From Pseudomonas chlororaphis subsp. chlororaphis (GTDB taxonomy: Bacteria; Pseudomonadota; Gammaproteobacteria; Pseudomonadales; Pseudomonadaceae): a stretch of 64,000 nucleotides of DNA. The DNA lies in the NCBI RefSeq assembly GCF_003945765.1, contig NZ_CP027712.1:5642001-5706000 (forward strand). The letters are read 5' to 3'. The position numbers and the translations under genes were made by a program. Of this stretch, positions 26,445 to 35,685 are shown one piece after another. The first letter of the stretch is position 1. Every line of letters begins with the position of its first letter. The notes beneath the pieces were generated by a model. That model was not told the origin of the DNA. It did no database searches and saw nothing but the letters and a program-made list of their open reading frames with translations.

Positions 26445-27545
26445 TCAGTTAGCCCCGGGTGTAGCCCCGTGCAGTTGCAAATGCTGTTGCAGGTAGCTGC
26501 GCAGACGTTTTTCCACATCGCGGTTACGCGGCCTGGGCAACCCGGCCGGCCATTCGCCACGTGCCAGCGCGCGAATCGGCGCCTGCTGGCTCATGCCCCG
26601 GCGCTGGATCTGACGCAGCCCCTGATCCCACCAGACATGGCGGCAAGCCTCGACATAGGGCGAGATCGGGCCGCAGCTGCCATACAGCAGGTCGCGTCCG
26701 ACTTTTTGCATGTCCTTGTTCTGCCGCCTCAAGTAGAACTTGATCCGCGAGCGCTGAAACAGCGACGGCAAGGGTTTACGCCGTGGGACCTCGCGCTGCA
26801 GGCGCAGCAACTCCGGCCGGAAGGCTTCGCCATGGCGCTGGAAAAACAGCGCTTGCATGGCGTGGAAGAAGTCCTTGTCGGAGAAGTAGTGATAGATGCA
26901 ACTCTTGCTCTCGCCCACGGATTGACCGCGCAAGGCAAATGACAAGGCGATCTGTTCCAGGGTGTGCAGGTCCTTGATGTGGGCGCTCCACTCGTCAATC
27001 AAGGCAATCGAGGCTTGCATCAGCGGACCATCGCCGGCCGTCAGGCCACAAACCCCGCTGTTGAACAGGCGCTGGTCGTCGGCTACCGACTGACCGCTGG
27101 CCTGCAGGTAGCGGTCGAGTTTGACGAACTCGGGGCGGGTACGGACCTCTGACCAGAGAAACTCGTCTTCATCGATCAGATACTGGCCGGGTGCGATGCG
27201 ATCGAACAGCCGCTGCGGGTCGGCCTCGAACAAGGTGTCGGTATCGACAAACAGGGTCTTGTCCGCCAGCACGAGGCCTGCGGCAAAGGCACAGGCCTTG
27301 CGCCGGTGGTAGTAGCCCTGGTCACCCTGCCACTCGACCAGCATTTGTTCACTCAACGGCACCACTTGCACCGGCCAGCCGCGGTAATCCTCGGGACGGT
27401 CGGTCATGACCCGAATCACCAGCGGCTCGGCACTCTTGCTCTGGTCGAGGGCCGTCAGAATGCTGAACTTCGCTTCATGGCGATAAACCTCTTTGCCGCC
27501 ATAAACCAGATAGAGCAACTGCTGCGGTACTTTTTGTATCGTCAT
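26445..27545 (-). CDS. Putative glycosyltransferase (nucleotide-sugar-transferase fold)
   Basis: The 366-residue protein has an N-terminal Rossmann-like part with LLYLVYGGKEVYRHEAKFS, a tyrosine/arginine helix (YYHRRKACAFAAGLVL) and a DxD-type motif TLFVDTDTLFE (DTDT 101-104). It also has a later FNSGVCGL segment, all typical of GT-A fold transferases related to family 8. There is no signal peptide or membrane helix. The C-terminus is basic. Donor and acceptor are unknown, and no other polysaccharide gene is nearby. The start is the ATG at codon 13 of the open frame; the earlier start would be TTG. Confidence 0.6.
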   Translation of the reverse strand: MTIQKVPQQLLYLVYGGKEVYRHEAKFSILTALDQSKSAEPLVIRVMTDRPEDYRGWPVQVVPLSEQMLVEWQGDQGYYHRRKACAFAAGLVLADKTLFVDTDTLFEADPQRLFDRIAPGQYLIDEDEFLWSEVRTRPEFVKLDRYLQASGQSVADDQRLFNSGVCGLTAGDGPLMQASIALIDEWSAHIKDLHTLEQIALSFALRGQSVGESKSCIYHYFSDKDFFHAMQALFFQRHGEAFRPELLRLQREVPRRKPLPSLFQRSRIKFYLRRQNKDMQKVGRDLLYGSCGPISPYVEACRHVWWDQGLRQIQRRGMSQQAPIRALARGEWPAGLPRPRNRDVEKRLRSYLQQHLQLHGATPGAN

Positions 27546-27681
27546 CAAGCGTCCGGTCTCGCGCGCTCTCCGGACGGTCAAGGGGCTCGACCTGCCGGAG
27601 TGGCATAAAAGCGGACGATTGTACGATTAATCCCAATTAAGGATCAGAAATATCCGATAAACCTGAACGAGAAAGACCGGC

Positions 27682-28311
27682 TCAATGCATCTCGGTAAAG
27701 GCCAGCTTCATCCCGATGGCGATCAGCACCGCGCCCATGGTGCGGTCGAACCAGTGGCCCATGCGGGCAAAACCGGCGCGGACTTTCTGCTGGCTGAACA
27801 GCAGCGCCACCAGGCAGAACCAGGTAGCCGTCGCCACCGCCAGGTACACGCCATAACCGGCCTGGATGGCCAGGGGCGTGTGCGGATTGATGACTACGGT
27901 GAACAGTGACAGGAAAAACAGCGTCGCTTTCGGGTTCAGGCCGTTGGTCACGAAGCCGGAAGTGAAGGCACCGCGCGCGGTGCGCTCGCCAGCTTCCAGG
28001 TGCAGATTCTCGGTAGCTGGCTTGGCCGGCTGCGCCCGCAGGGCCTTGTAGCCGATGTACAGCAGGTAAGCGGCGGCGGCCCATTTCAGCGCGTTGAACA
28101 GCACGATCGACTGCGACACGATCAGACCGATACCCAGCAGCGAATACCCCACATGCAGGAAGATCGCGGTGCCGACGCCCAAGGCGGTCCAGGTGCCGGC
28201 GCGGCGACCGTGGGTCACGCTTTCGCGCACCACGACGGCGAAATCCGGGCCCGGGCTGGCCACTGCAAGCAGGTGAATAAGGGCGACGGTCAAGAACTCG
28301 GCGAGGTACAT
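27682..28311 (-). CDS. LysE/RhtB-family amino-acid exporter
   Basis: The inner-membrane protein has 209 residues with six predicted helices and the family signature ASPGPDFAVVVRESVTHGRR near residues 18-37. The substrate within the family (threonine, homoserine, lysine and others) cannot be read from sequence. It is divergent from the D-2-hydroxyacid dehydrogenase gene across 82 bp. Confidence 0.9.
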   Translation of the reverse strand: MYLAEFLTVALIHLLAVASPGPDFAVVVRESVTHGRRAGTWTALGVGTAIFLHVGYSLLGIGLIVSQSIVLFNALKWAAAAYLLYIGYKALRAQPAKPATENLHLEAGERTARGAFTSGFVTNGLNPKATLFFLSLFTVVINPHTPLAIQAGYGVYLAVATATWFCLVALLFSQQKVRAGFARMGHWFDRTMGAVLIAIGMKLAFTEMH

Positions 28312-28393
28312 GGACACTCCTGTGTATCTAATTATTTCATCTGTTAGGCTCGGCAGATTACGCCTTCGGACCCTCGTGCAAAAGGTACAGTTG

Positions 28394-29359
28394 ATGACTA
28401 ACAATCGCCGCGCCGTCTTCCTCGACCACAGCTCCCTGGACCTCGGCGACCTCGACCTCAGCGCGCTGCGCCACAGCTTCGACGAACTGCAACTGCATGA
28501 CCGGACCAGCCCCGAACAGGTGGTCGAGCGCCTGCAGGGAGCCCAGGTGGCGATCAGCAACAAAGTACCGCTCAATGCCGAAACCCTGGCCGCCTGCCCC
28601 GGGCTGAAACTGATCCTGGTGGCGGCCACTGGTACCAACAATGTTGATTTGGCCGCCGCCCGCGCCCAGGGCATCACCGTCGCCAACTGCCAGGGCTACG
28701 GCACGCCATCGGTGGCCCAGCACACCCTCATGCTGCTGCTTAACCTCGCCACCCGCCTCGGCGATTACCGCCAGGCGGTCAGCGACGGTCGCTGGCAGCA
28801 GGCCCGGCAGTTCTGCCTGCTGGACTTCCCGATCGTCGAACTGCAAGGCAAGACCCTGGGCCTGCTGGGCCATGGCGAACTGGGTGGCGCCGTCGCCCGC
28901 CTGGCCGAAGCCTTCGGCATGCGCGTGCTGCTGGGGCAGATTCCCGGCCGCCCGGCCCGCGCCGACCGCCTGCCGCTGGACGAATTGCTGCCACAAGTCG
29001 ATGCACTGACCTTGCACTGCCCGCTCAACGAACATACCCGGCACTTTATCGGCGCCCGGGAGCTGGCCCTGCTCAAGCCCCAGGCCTTTGTGGTCAACAC
29101 CGCCCGTGGCGGCCTGATCGACGAGCAAGCCCTGGCCGATGCCCTGCGCAGCGGTCACCTGGGCGGCGCGGCCACCGACGTGTTGAGCGTCGAGCCACCG
29201 ACCGCTGGCAACCCGCTGCTGGCCCATGACATCCCGCGGCTGATCGTGACCCCACACAACGCCTGGGGCAGCCGCGAAGCCCGGCAGCGCATCGTCGGCC
29301 AGCTGGCGGAAAACGCCCAGGCGTTTTTCAGCGGTACAGCGCTGCGGGTCGTCAGTTGA
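28394..29359 (+). CDS. D-2-hydroxyacid dehydrogenase, HprA-like
   Basis: The 321-residue NAD(P)-dependent enzyme is probably a glycerate/hydroxypyruvate-type reductase. The N-terminal part aligns with HprA (VERLQGAQVAISNKVPLNAETL). The nucleotide loop is GLLGHGELGGAVA, and catalytic R, E and H fall in NTARGGLIDEQAL, DVLSVEPP and TPHNAWGSREAR. The ATG chosen follows a leader that lacks coding character. rsmC follows after 33 bp. Confidence 0.88.
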   Translation: MTNNRRAVFLDHSSLDLGDLDLSALRHSFDELQLHDRTSPEQVVERLQGAQVAISNKVPLNAETLAACPGLKLILVAATGTNNVDLAAARAQGITVANCQGYGTPSVAQHTLMLLLNLATRLGDYRQAVSDGRWQQARQFCLLDFPIVELQGKTLGLLGHGELGGAVARLAEAFGMRVLLGQIPGRPARADRLPLDELLPQVDALTLHCPLNEHTRHFIGARELALLKPQAFVVNTARGGLIDEQALADALRSGHLGGAATDVLSVEPPTAGNPLLAHDIPRLIVTPHNAWGSREARQRIVGQLAENAQAFFSGTALRVVS

Positions 29360-29392
29360 TAAACTGCGCCACTTTTTTCCCAGGAGCAGATT

Positions 29393-30391
29393 ATGGATCC
29401 GCGCAGTGAAGTACTGCTTCGTCAGGCTGACTTGTTTCAAGGCTCGTTGCTGCTGGCCGGCCTGCCCGCCGATGACCTGCTCGGCCGCCTGCCGGGCGCC
29501 CATGGCTGGTGCTGGCACGCCGGCGATCAGGCCGCCCTGGATGCGCGTTTCGCCGGGCGCAGCCACTTCGGCGTGACGGCCCCCGAGCAAGCCTTTGCCA
29601 ACGCCGTGCTGTTCCTGCCCAAGTCCAAGGAATTAACCGACTACCTGCTCAACGCCCTCGCCTCGCGCCTGGCCGGGCGCGAGCTGTATCTGGTCGGGGA
29701 GAAACGCAGCGGCATCGAACGCGCGGCCAAGCAGCTCAACCCCTTCGGCAAACCGCGCAAGCTCGACAGCGCGCGGCACTGCCAGCTGTGGCAAGTGACG
29801 GTAGATAACGCGCCACAAGCCGTCAGCCTGGAAAGCCTGGCCCAGGAATATGAACTGCCGTTGGCCGAAGGGCCGCTGAAAGTGGTCAGCCTGCCGGGGG
29901 TGTTCAGCCATGGTCGCCTGGATCGCGGCAGCGCCCTGTTGCTGGAACACCTGGACAAACTGCCCAGCGGCCACCTGCTGGATTTCGGTTGCGGCGCCGG
30001 GGTTCTGGGCGCGGCGATCAAACGTCGCTACCCCCATAACAATGTGACCCTGCTCGACGTCGATGCCTTCGCCGCTGCCAGCAGTCGCCTGACCCTGGCC
30101 GCCAATGGCCTGGAAGCCGAGGTCCTGACCGGTGACGGCATCGATGCCGCGCCCATGGGTTTGAACACCATCCTGACCAATCCGCCGTTCCATGTCGGGG
30201 TCCACACGGACTACCAGGCAACGGAGAACCTGCTGCGAAAAGCAGCCAAACATCTGAAAACCGGTGGCGAACTTCGGCTGGTGGCCAACAGCTTCCTGCG
30301 TTATCAACCGCTGATCGAAGAGCATCTCGGCCCTTGTTCGATCAAGGCCGAAGGCCAGGGTTTTCGCATCTACAGCGCCAAGCGCGGCTGA
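29393..30391 (+). CDS. rsmC: 16S rRNA (guanine1207-N2)-methyltransferase RsmC
   Basis: The 332-residue protein has an inactive N-terminal methyltransferase-like domain. Its active C-terminal domain carries the SAM motif DFGCGAG (197-203) and the catalytic NPPF (263-266) of N2-guanine methyltransferases. It modifies G1207 in the small subunit. ATG is preceded by CAGGAG. Confidence 0.94.
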   Translation: MDPRSEVLLRQADLFQGSLLLAGLPADDLLGRLPGAHGWCWHAGDQAALDARFAGRSHFGVTAPEQAFANAVLFLPKSKELTDYLLNALASRLAGRELYLVGEKRSGIERAAKQLNPFGKPRKLDSARHCQLWQVTVDNAPQAVSLESLAQEYELPLAEGPLKVVSLPGVFSHGRLDRGSALLLEHLDKLPSGHLLDFGCGAGVLGAAIKRRYPHNNVTLLDVDAFAAASSRLTLAANGLEAEVLTGDGIDAAPMGLNTILTNPPFHVGVHTDYQATENLLRKAAKHLKTGGELRLVANSFLRYQPLIEEHLGPCSIKAEGQGFRIYSAKRG

Positions 30392-30444
30392 AAACCTTTT
30401 TGCAAAAGAACGCTTGCCGAATGGATTTTGCCTAGGCAGAATCC

Positions 30445-30646
30445 GCTCCGTCCTAGGGGAGTAGTCTCCCGCGAGCGTCACGCTCGCCCGGCATGCGTCA
30501 ACATACTTGATCCTCAGATCATGGCGCATGCGACCCAAGAGTCCGCACAGACGGACCGCAGGGTTTGACAAGACCTATGACACGCACACCTTACCCGGGG
30601 CGGGAAGGCTGTACGTGTCATAGCCGTGTCGACCCGCCCCTTAGGA
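30445..30646 (+). ncRNA. yybP-ykoY manganese riboswitch
   Basis: The leader contains the conserved loop sequence CTAGGGGAGTAG (30453-30464), then a GCGAGCG-TCA-CGCTCGC hairpin (30471-30487). Further stems (GCATGCG with CGCATGC; GTCCG/CGGAC at 30541-30556) lead to the ACCTTACCCGGGG second loop region. CTATGACACG (30575-30584) pairs with CGTGTCATAG (30614-30623). GGGGCGGG (30597-30604) instead pairs with CCCGCCCC (30633-30640), right against the ribosome site TAGGAA. The two stems cannot coexist, which suggests translational switching. yybP-ykoY RNAs sense Mn2+ and commonly precede exporters such as the GDT1-type gene here. Confidence 0.85.
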
Positions 30647-30654
30647 ATGCCCTG

Positions 30655-31239
30655 ATGCTGGATTCTCTACTGGTTCCCACCGCGATCGTTGCCTTGGCCG
30701 AAATCGGCGACAAGACGCAACTGCTTGCCCTCATTCTCGCCGCGCGCTTTCGCAAACCCTGGCCGATCATCGCTGGCATCGTCGCCGCGACCCTGGCCAA
30801 CCATGCGGCAGCCGGTGCGGTAGGCGCCTGGTTCGGCAGCTTCTTCTCGGACGCGACCTTGCACTGGATCCTCGCCGCGAGCTTTACCGCGACCGCACTC
30901 TGGACCCTGGTGCCGGACAAGATGGATGACGACGAAGCCAGCACCGCCCGCAAGTTCGGCCCCTTCCTGACCACGCTGATCGCGTTCTTCCTCGCTGAAA
31001 TCGGCGACAAGACCCAGATCGCCACCGTCATGCTCGCGGCGCAATACCCGGAACTGTGGCTGGTGATCATCGGCACCACCGCCGGCATGCTGATCGCCAA
31101 CGTCCCGGTGGTACTGGCCGGCAACTTCGCTGCGGAGAAACTGCCCCTGACCCTGATCCGTCGCCTCGCGGCCTCGGCGTTCTTCATCCTGGCCATTGTC
31201 GCGGTGTACAAGGCCATGCAGAGCAGCGGCTGGTTGTAA
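30655..31239 (+). CDS. GDT1/TMEM165 (UPF0016) family manganese exporter
   Basis: The 194-residue inner-membrane protein has two repeated halves, each bearing the family signature EIGDKTQ (16-22 and 115-121), whose acidic residues form the cation site. Bacterial relatives such as MneA export Mn2+. The manganese riboswitch immediately upstream strongly supports this. The ATG has AGGAA nine bases upstream. The frame is open further 5' but only through the riboswitch. Confidence 0.92.
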   Translation: MLDSLLVPTAIVALAEIGDKTQLLALILAARFRKPWPIIAGIVAATLANHAAAGAVGAWFGSFFSDATLHWILAASFTATALWTLVPDKMDDDEASTARKFGPFLTTLIAFFLAEIGDKTQIATVMLAAQYPELWLVIIGTTAGMLIANVPVVLAGNFAAEKLPLTLIRRLAASAFFILAIVAVYKAMQSSGWL

Positions 31240-31285
31240 GCGCACCATCAGCAGGCACACCTCCAGGCAAACCTGCGAGCACAAA

Positions 31286-31314
31286 AAAGCCCCGAACCAG
31301 TCGGGGCTTTCTTT
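31286..31314. terminator. Bidirectional intrinsic terminator
   Basis: AAAGCCCCGA (31286-31295) pairs with TCGGGGCTTT (31301-31310) between convergent genes, with A and T runs on either side. Confidence 0.85.
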
Positions 31315-31365
31315 TGCAGGGGGCCGGCTTGTTCACGACCCTGTCGTCAACAACACGCCAGACGA

Positions 31366-32181
31366 TCAGGGCCTCTTGGCTTGCTGGTACAACGGCATCA
31401 CCTTCGGAATCGCCGCTTCCAACGAGGAAATACGACTGCCGGACGCCGGGTGAGTACTGAGGAATTCAGGTGGCGCGCCTTCCGAAGCCTTGCTCATCTT
31501 GTTCCACAGGGTAATGGCCGCGTTCGGGTTGTAGCCGGCGCGGGCCGCCAGTTCCAGGCCGATCAGGTCGGCTTCGTTTTCATTGCCGCGACTGTTGGGC
31601 AGGGTCATCAACAGGTTGACCCCGTTGTCGCCCACGGCGACCGCTTCCTGCGGCGCGCCGGCGATCAGCGCAATCTGCTTCAGCGCGCTGACACCGTAGG
31701 CCTTGGACATCGCTTCACGACCGTGCTCGCGCAAGGCGTGAGCGATTTCATGCCCCATGACCGCGGCGATTTCATCGTCGGTCAGTTGCAACTTGTCGAT
31801 GATCCCAGTGTAGAAAATGATCTTGCCGCCAGGACCACAGTTGGCGTTGAGCTCATCGTTCTTGATCAGGTTGACTTCCCAATTCCACTGCGCGGAATCC
31901 GGGCGGAACACCGGGGCCTGGGCAATCAGCCGGTTAGCGATCGCCTGGAGGCGCCTGGCATTGGCACTGGACTTGTCCAGCACGTTCTTGCTGCTCGCCT
32001 CGCCGATCGTCTGTTGATAGGACTGCGCGTAGGACTGGTTGACCTCATCGGTCGACAGCATGCTGAACATGTACTGCTTGCGATCGACCCCAACAGCGCC
32101 ACCGCTGGTGGTGTTGACCGACTGGCAACCCGACAGCAGCAACGCAGCGGTGAGTGCACCCAAAACCTGCTTCTTACTCAT
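31366..32181 (-). CDS. M48-family metalloprotease lipoprotein (LoiP/YcaL-like)
   Basis: The 271-residue protein has a lipoprotein signal ending LLLSGC (C19) and an M48 peptidase domain. The zinc motif is HEIAH (144-148), with the third ligand in RGNENEADLIG. Relatives LoiP and YcaL are outer-membrane-associated proteases that take part in envelope quality control and BAM/LPS-assembly surveillance. No TPR region follows, unlike BepA. It is monocistronic. Confidence 0.9.
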   Translation of the reverse strand: MSKKQVLGALTAALLLSGCQSVNTTSGGAVGVDRKQYMFSMLSTDEVNQSYAQSYQQTIGEASSKNVLDKSSANARRLQAIANRLIAQAPVFRPDSAQWNWEVNLIKNDELNANCGPGGKIIFYTGIIDKLQLTDDEIAAVMGHEIAHALREHGREAMSKAYGVSALKQIALIAGAPQEAVAVGDNGVNLLMTLPNSRGNENEADLIGLELAARAGYNPNAAITLWNKMSKASEGAPPEFLSTHPASGSRISSLEAAIPKVMPLYQQAKRP

Positions 32182-32385
32182 GAAAACGCTCCCTGAAAAC
32201 ATGGCGCGTATCCTAGGCCCAGTTGTGTATCGACGCCAGATACAACGGACGTGTAGCACGCTGTTTTCAGATACGGCACCGTAGGAAAAAATTCACAGAA
32301 CCTCCCCCTCCGCGCTGGCAACGGCCGGCAGCTGTCCATTTGCGACATGCCAGCCTACAAAACAGCCATTTTTCCAATCCTCGCT

Positions 32386-32412
32386 CATGGTCGGCGAGGG
32401 CCTTGCCGATAC
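32386..32412 (+). promoter_or_regulatory. Possible sigma28 (FliA) promoter of the chemoreceptor gene
   Basis: GCCGATAC (32405-32412) matches the FliA -10 consensus in seven of eight positions. The corresponding -35 position (CATGGTCG) is a poor match. Chemoreceptor genes are often FliA-dependent. Confidence 0.3.
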
Positions 32413-32448
32413 AACGGGGCAGACGTCATTCCTGCGTCCGGAGCCCTT

Positions 32449-34590
32449 ATGAAATTCAAGTCGATCCAGTTTTCCGTGGCCGCCCTGGCCGGTGCCATCG
32501 TCCTCAGCGTGGTCGTTGCCCTGGTGCTGTACGCCCTGTTCGCCGGTGCCCGGACCCAGGAGATGGTGCAGCAGCAAACCCAGGCTCAATTCGAGCAAGT
32601 CATCGAGCAGCGACTGGTCGGCCTGGCGCAGACCCAGGTCAGCCAGATCCAGCGTGAACTCGAGGCGCCCCTGCTGATCGCCGGCGGGCTGGTGCGGATC
32701 AACGCGCTGATCGGCAGCAAGGGCGCGGACGGCAATCCACAGCTCAATCTCAGCCGCGAGCAGTTGATCAACCTGATCAAGGAAAACGTCGCGCAGAACC
32801 CGAAGATTCTCGGTGCCTATATAGGCTGGGAAAAGAACGCCATCGACCATAACGACAGCGCCTATGTCGACACCAAGGTGGTGGGTATCGATGCCAGCAA
32901 CGGACGCTTCCTGCCGTGGTGGTTCCGCAACGAAGACGGCAGCCTGGGCCTGGACAAACTGGTGGACGTGGACGACCAGAAAGTCCTGTCCACTGGCGTG
33001 CGTGCCAGCGAGTACTACCTGTGCTCCAAGGAAAGCAAGAAATCCTGCGTGATCGACCCGGCGCCGTACAAGGTCGGCGACAAGATCGTCATGCTCGCCT
33101 CCTTTATTGAACCCATCCTGCTCGACGGGGCCTTCCAGGGCATCGTCGGTGCCGACCTGTCGGTGAACTTCATCCAGGACATGCTCCTGGGCGCCAACCG
33201 GAAACTCTATAACGGCGTCGGCGAAATGGCCCTGATCGGTGGCAATGGCCGGCTGGTGGCCTACACCAAGGACCCGAGCAAGTTCGGCGAAAAGGTCAGC
33301 GACATTCTCGACAGCGAGGAAGTCGCCAAGCTGGGCAACCTCAAGCGCGGCGAAGTGAACTACAACGTCGATCAGGCCCACGGGCGGATCGAGCTGTACC
33401 TGCCGTTCGGCATTGGCCAGGCCGACGCCCGCTGGATCCTGATGCTGCAACTGCCGCTGGACGCTGTCATGGCCGACCTGCAGAAACTGCAGAGCGACCT
33501 GGCCGAACAACGCCAGGCCGACACCTTCGGCATGGCCATGGTCGGCCTGATCATCGCCGGCCTCGGCCTGCTGGTGATCTGGCTGGTGGGCCACGGCATC
33601 GCCCGTCCGCTCAAGCAAATGGTGGCCATGCTCGACGACATCGCCCAGGGCGAAGGCGACCTGACCCGCCGCCTGAGCAGCGACCGCGCCGACGAACTGG
33701 GCTCGATCGCCAAGGGCTTCAATACCTTCCTGGCCAAGCTGCAGGCGATGATCAGCCAGGTGGTGACCTCGGTGCAGAGCGTCAGCGACTCCTCCGAACA
33801 CACCGCCGATATCGCCATTCGCACCAACCAGGGCGTGCACAAGCAGATGGCCGAGATCGACCAGGTGGCCACCGCCGTGCATGAAATGACCGCCACCGCC
33901 CAGGACGTGGCCCGCAACGCGACCCAGGCCGCGCAAGCCGCCAACCATGCCGACCAGGCCGCCAGCCAGGGCATGCGGATCGTGCGCGACACCTCGACCG
34001 CCATCGGCGCCCTGGCCGTGGAAATCGGTCGGGCGGTGGGCGTCGTGCAGACCCTGGCCAAGGACAGCGAGAACATCAACGCAATCCTGATCGCCATTCG
34101 CGGCATCGCCGAACAGACCAACCTGCTGGCCCTCAACGCCGCCATCGAAGCCGCCCGTGCCGGCGAACAGGGCCGCGGCTTTGCCGTGGTGGCCGATGAA
34201 GTGCGCAACCTGGCGCAGAAAACCCAGCAGGCAACCGAAGAAATCCAGTCGATGATCCAGCAACTGCAGCAAGGCACCCGCGATGTGGTACGGGTCATGG
34301 AAGACAGCCAGAACCGCACCGACGAAAGCGTGCAGCACGCGGCGAAAGCGGCCGAAGCCCTGGAAACCATCACTCAGGCGGTGTCGGTGATCAATGACAT
34401 GAACACCCAGATCGCCAGCGCCGCCGAAGAGCAAAGCGCCGTCGCCGAGGACATCAACCGCAACGTGATCAATATCGGCCAGGTGGCCAACGAAGTGGCG
34501 GGCGGCGCCGACGAATCCAGCGCAGCCAGCGCCGGCCTGACCAAGCTGGCCGAGCAGCAGCGGCGCCTGATCAATCAGTTCAAGGTGTAA
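32449..34590 (+). CDS. Methyl-accepting chemotaxis protein with dCache sensor
   Basis: The 713-residue transmembrane receptor has a first helix (about 8-30) and a large periplasmic dCache-type sensor (about 35-355, with [20 protein letters not shown] and [12 protein letters not shown]). A second helix (about 360-380) is followed by a HAMP domain ([20 protein letters not shown]). The cytoplasmic signalling region carries the hairpin tip [20 protein letters not shown]. The ligand cannot be named; dCache receptors in Pseudomonas sense amino acids, polyamines or organic acids. There is no C-terminal CheR-binding pentapeptide (it ends INQFKV). Confidence 0.93.
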   Translation: MKFKSIQFSVAALAGAIVLSVVVALVLYALFAGARTQEMVQQQTQAQFEQVIEQRLVGLAQTQVSQIQRELEAPLLIAGGLVRINALIGSKGADGNPQLNLSREQLINLIKENVAQNPKILGAYIGWEKNAIDHNDSAYVDTKVVGIDASNGRFLPWWFRNEDGSLGLDKLVDVDDQKVLSTGVRASEYYLCSKESKKSCVIDPAPYKVGDKIVMLASFIEPILLDGAFQGIVGADLSVNFIQDMLLGANRKLYNGVGEMALIGGNGRLVAYTKDPSKFGEKVSDILDSEEVAKLGNLKRGEVNYNVDQAHGRIELYLPFGIGQADARWILMLQLPLDAVMADLQKLQSDLAEQRQADTFGMAMVGLIIAGLGLLVIWLVGHGIARPLKQMVAMLDDIAQGEGDLTRRLSSDRADELGSIAKGFNTFLAKLQAMISQVVTSVQSVSDSSEHTADIAIRTNQGVHKQMAEIDQVATAVHEMTATAQDVARNATQAAQAANHADQAASQGMRIVRDTSTAIGALAVEIGRAVGVVQTLAKDSENINAILIAIRGIAEQTNLLALNAAIEAARAGEQGRGFAVVADEVRNLAQKTQQATEEIQSMIQQLQQGTRDVVRVMEDSQNRTDESVQHAAKAAEALETITQAVSVINDMNTQIASAAEEQSAVAEDINRNVINIGQVANEVAGGADESSAASAGLTKLAEQQRRLINQFKV

Positions 34591-34619
34591 AAAAGGCCCT
34601 GCGGACCTTGCGCAACCTT

Positions 34620-34684
34620 CGGCAGCGGCTACAGGGATTGCGGCGCGATTCAACAGCCCGACACGGGCTCTGTAGTCGCTGCCG
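34620..34684. repeat. Inverted REP pair
   Basis: CGGCAGCGGCTACA (34620-34633) faces TGTAGTCGCTGCCG (34671-34684), with an inner GCCCGACACGGGC hairpin between them. Single copies of the same unit occur near 38,098-38,112 and 42,375-42,390. Confidence 0.75.
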
Positions 34685-34758
34685 TAGGCTGCGATCGAGT
34701 TGGGCGGCACTCCGTGCGAAGCGCTAGCCGAATCAGGCCACGCGACTCAGGGACGGCG

Positions 34759-35379
34759 TCAACCCGGGGTCAGGCATTCCGGGGCGTTGAGCTTCGGATC
34801 GTTCACCAGGTTGGCCAGCACCCGCTCGCGCAAGGCGGCCGGTGGGCTGGCCAGCAAGGCTTGCAGCACCGGCAACGGTGTATCGGGGTCGAGCCAGGCT
34901 TCCTGGCCCTGGGCATCGAGAATCAATGGCCGACGCTGGCTGGCCGCCGGCTGGGTGACCACTGCGGTGCTCAGCCAGACCTGTTCCTGCACTGGATAGG
35001 CTTCCCAGATCGCCGCGAAGAACAGCGACGAACCCTCCCCCGGCGTCAGCCAGTACGGGCGCTTGCGGGTGCCGCCGCGCCATTCGTAAAAACCGTTGGC
35101 CGGCAGCAGGCAGCGGCGCTGGCGAAAGGCTTCGCGGAACATCGGCTGTTCGGCCAGGGTTTCGGCACGGGCATGGGCCGGGGTGCGCGACAGATCGGTC
35201 AGCCAGGGTGGCGTCAGGCCCCAGCGGGCGCGGGCAAGGTTGCGCTGGCCGTCGCTGTTGCGCAGGATCAGCACCGAATCGTTGGGTGATATGTTCCACT
35301 GCGCCTGCTGGTCCGCCGGAAATCCGGGCAAGACGGCAAACGCTTGGTTCCAGCGAAACAGGGCATAACGTCCACACAT
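34759..35379 (-). CDS. SRAP-domain protein (YedK/HMCES family), divergent active site
   Basis: The 206-residue SRAP protein begins MCGRY, with the catalytic Cys2 exposed after Met removal. SRAP proteins cross-link covalently to abasic sites in single-stranded DNA as a protective adduct. The glutamate of GFYEW (E99) is kept. Where E. coli YedK has Asn75 (the INAR motif) this protein reads AHARAET, with His69. Where YedK has His160 (IHDRMP) it reads ASQRRP, with Ser147. The core fold motifs WNISPND and ARWGLTPPW are intact. It ends a three-gene run CPXCG-DUF2007-SRAP. Confidence 0.88.
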   Translation of the reverse strand: MCGRYALFRWNQAFAVLPGFPADQQAQWNISPNDSVLILRNSDGQRNLARARWGLTPPWLTDLSRTPAHARAETLAEQPMFREAFRQRRCLLPANGFYEWRGGTRKRPYWLTPGEGSSLFFAAIWEAYPVQEQVWLSTAVVTQPAASQRRPLILDAQGQEAWLDPDTPLPVLQALLASPPAALRERVLANLVNDPKLNAPECLTPG

Positions 35380-35413
35380 GGGGCAAACAACTCTCGGAAA
35401 ATCGGCGGCCAGC

Positions 35414-35674
35414 CTAACAGATCAGCACGCCGGCATGATTGGCTGGCTCGTCGCCGGGCATCGGCAGCGCGGCATTGTACGCGGCGATCAGCTCCCGAGC
35501 GTATTGCGCCTGGTCGTTATCCACCGCCAGCCCAAGGAGGCCGAACATGGGCAACTCACCGGTACCGCCAAGCAAATCCCGCCCCACCAGATGCGCCTCG
35601 ACCCCCTCGCTGGCCAGCATGCCCTGAAGCAACTCCGCCTCCAGCAGGTTTTCCGGTTCGTAGATTCGCTGCAT
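35414..35674 (-). CDS. DUF2007 small protein
   Basis: The 86-residue cytoplasmic protein begins MQRIYEPENLLEAELLQGML and contains the DUF2007 pattern LEAELLQGMLASEGVEAHLVG. DUF2007 resembles a PII-like or ACT-like ferredoxin fold and is annotated as a putative signal-transducing domain, function unknown. It is 11 bp after the CPXCG gene and 34 bp before the SRAP gene. Confidence 0.8.
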   Translation of the reverse strand: MQRIYEPENLLEAELLQGMLASEGVEAHLVGRDLLGGTGELPMFGLLGLAVDNDQAQYARELIAAYNAALPMPGDEPANHAGVLIC

Positions 35675-35685
35675 AAAGCCCCCCG

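Noticed and set aside
32216..32258. Dyad around TTGTGTATC and GATACAACG upstream of the M48 protease gene
   Set aside because: The arms match imperfectly and neither a regulator nor a conserved motif could be assigned, so I do not report it as an operator.
32293..34710. 805-codon antisense frame over the chemoreceptor gene
   Set aside because: The plus-strand frame has a complete chemoreceptor architecture. The antisense product is His/Gly/Val-rich without any motif.
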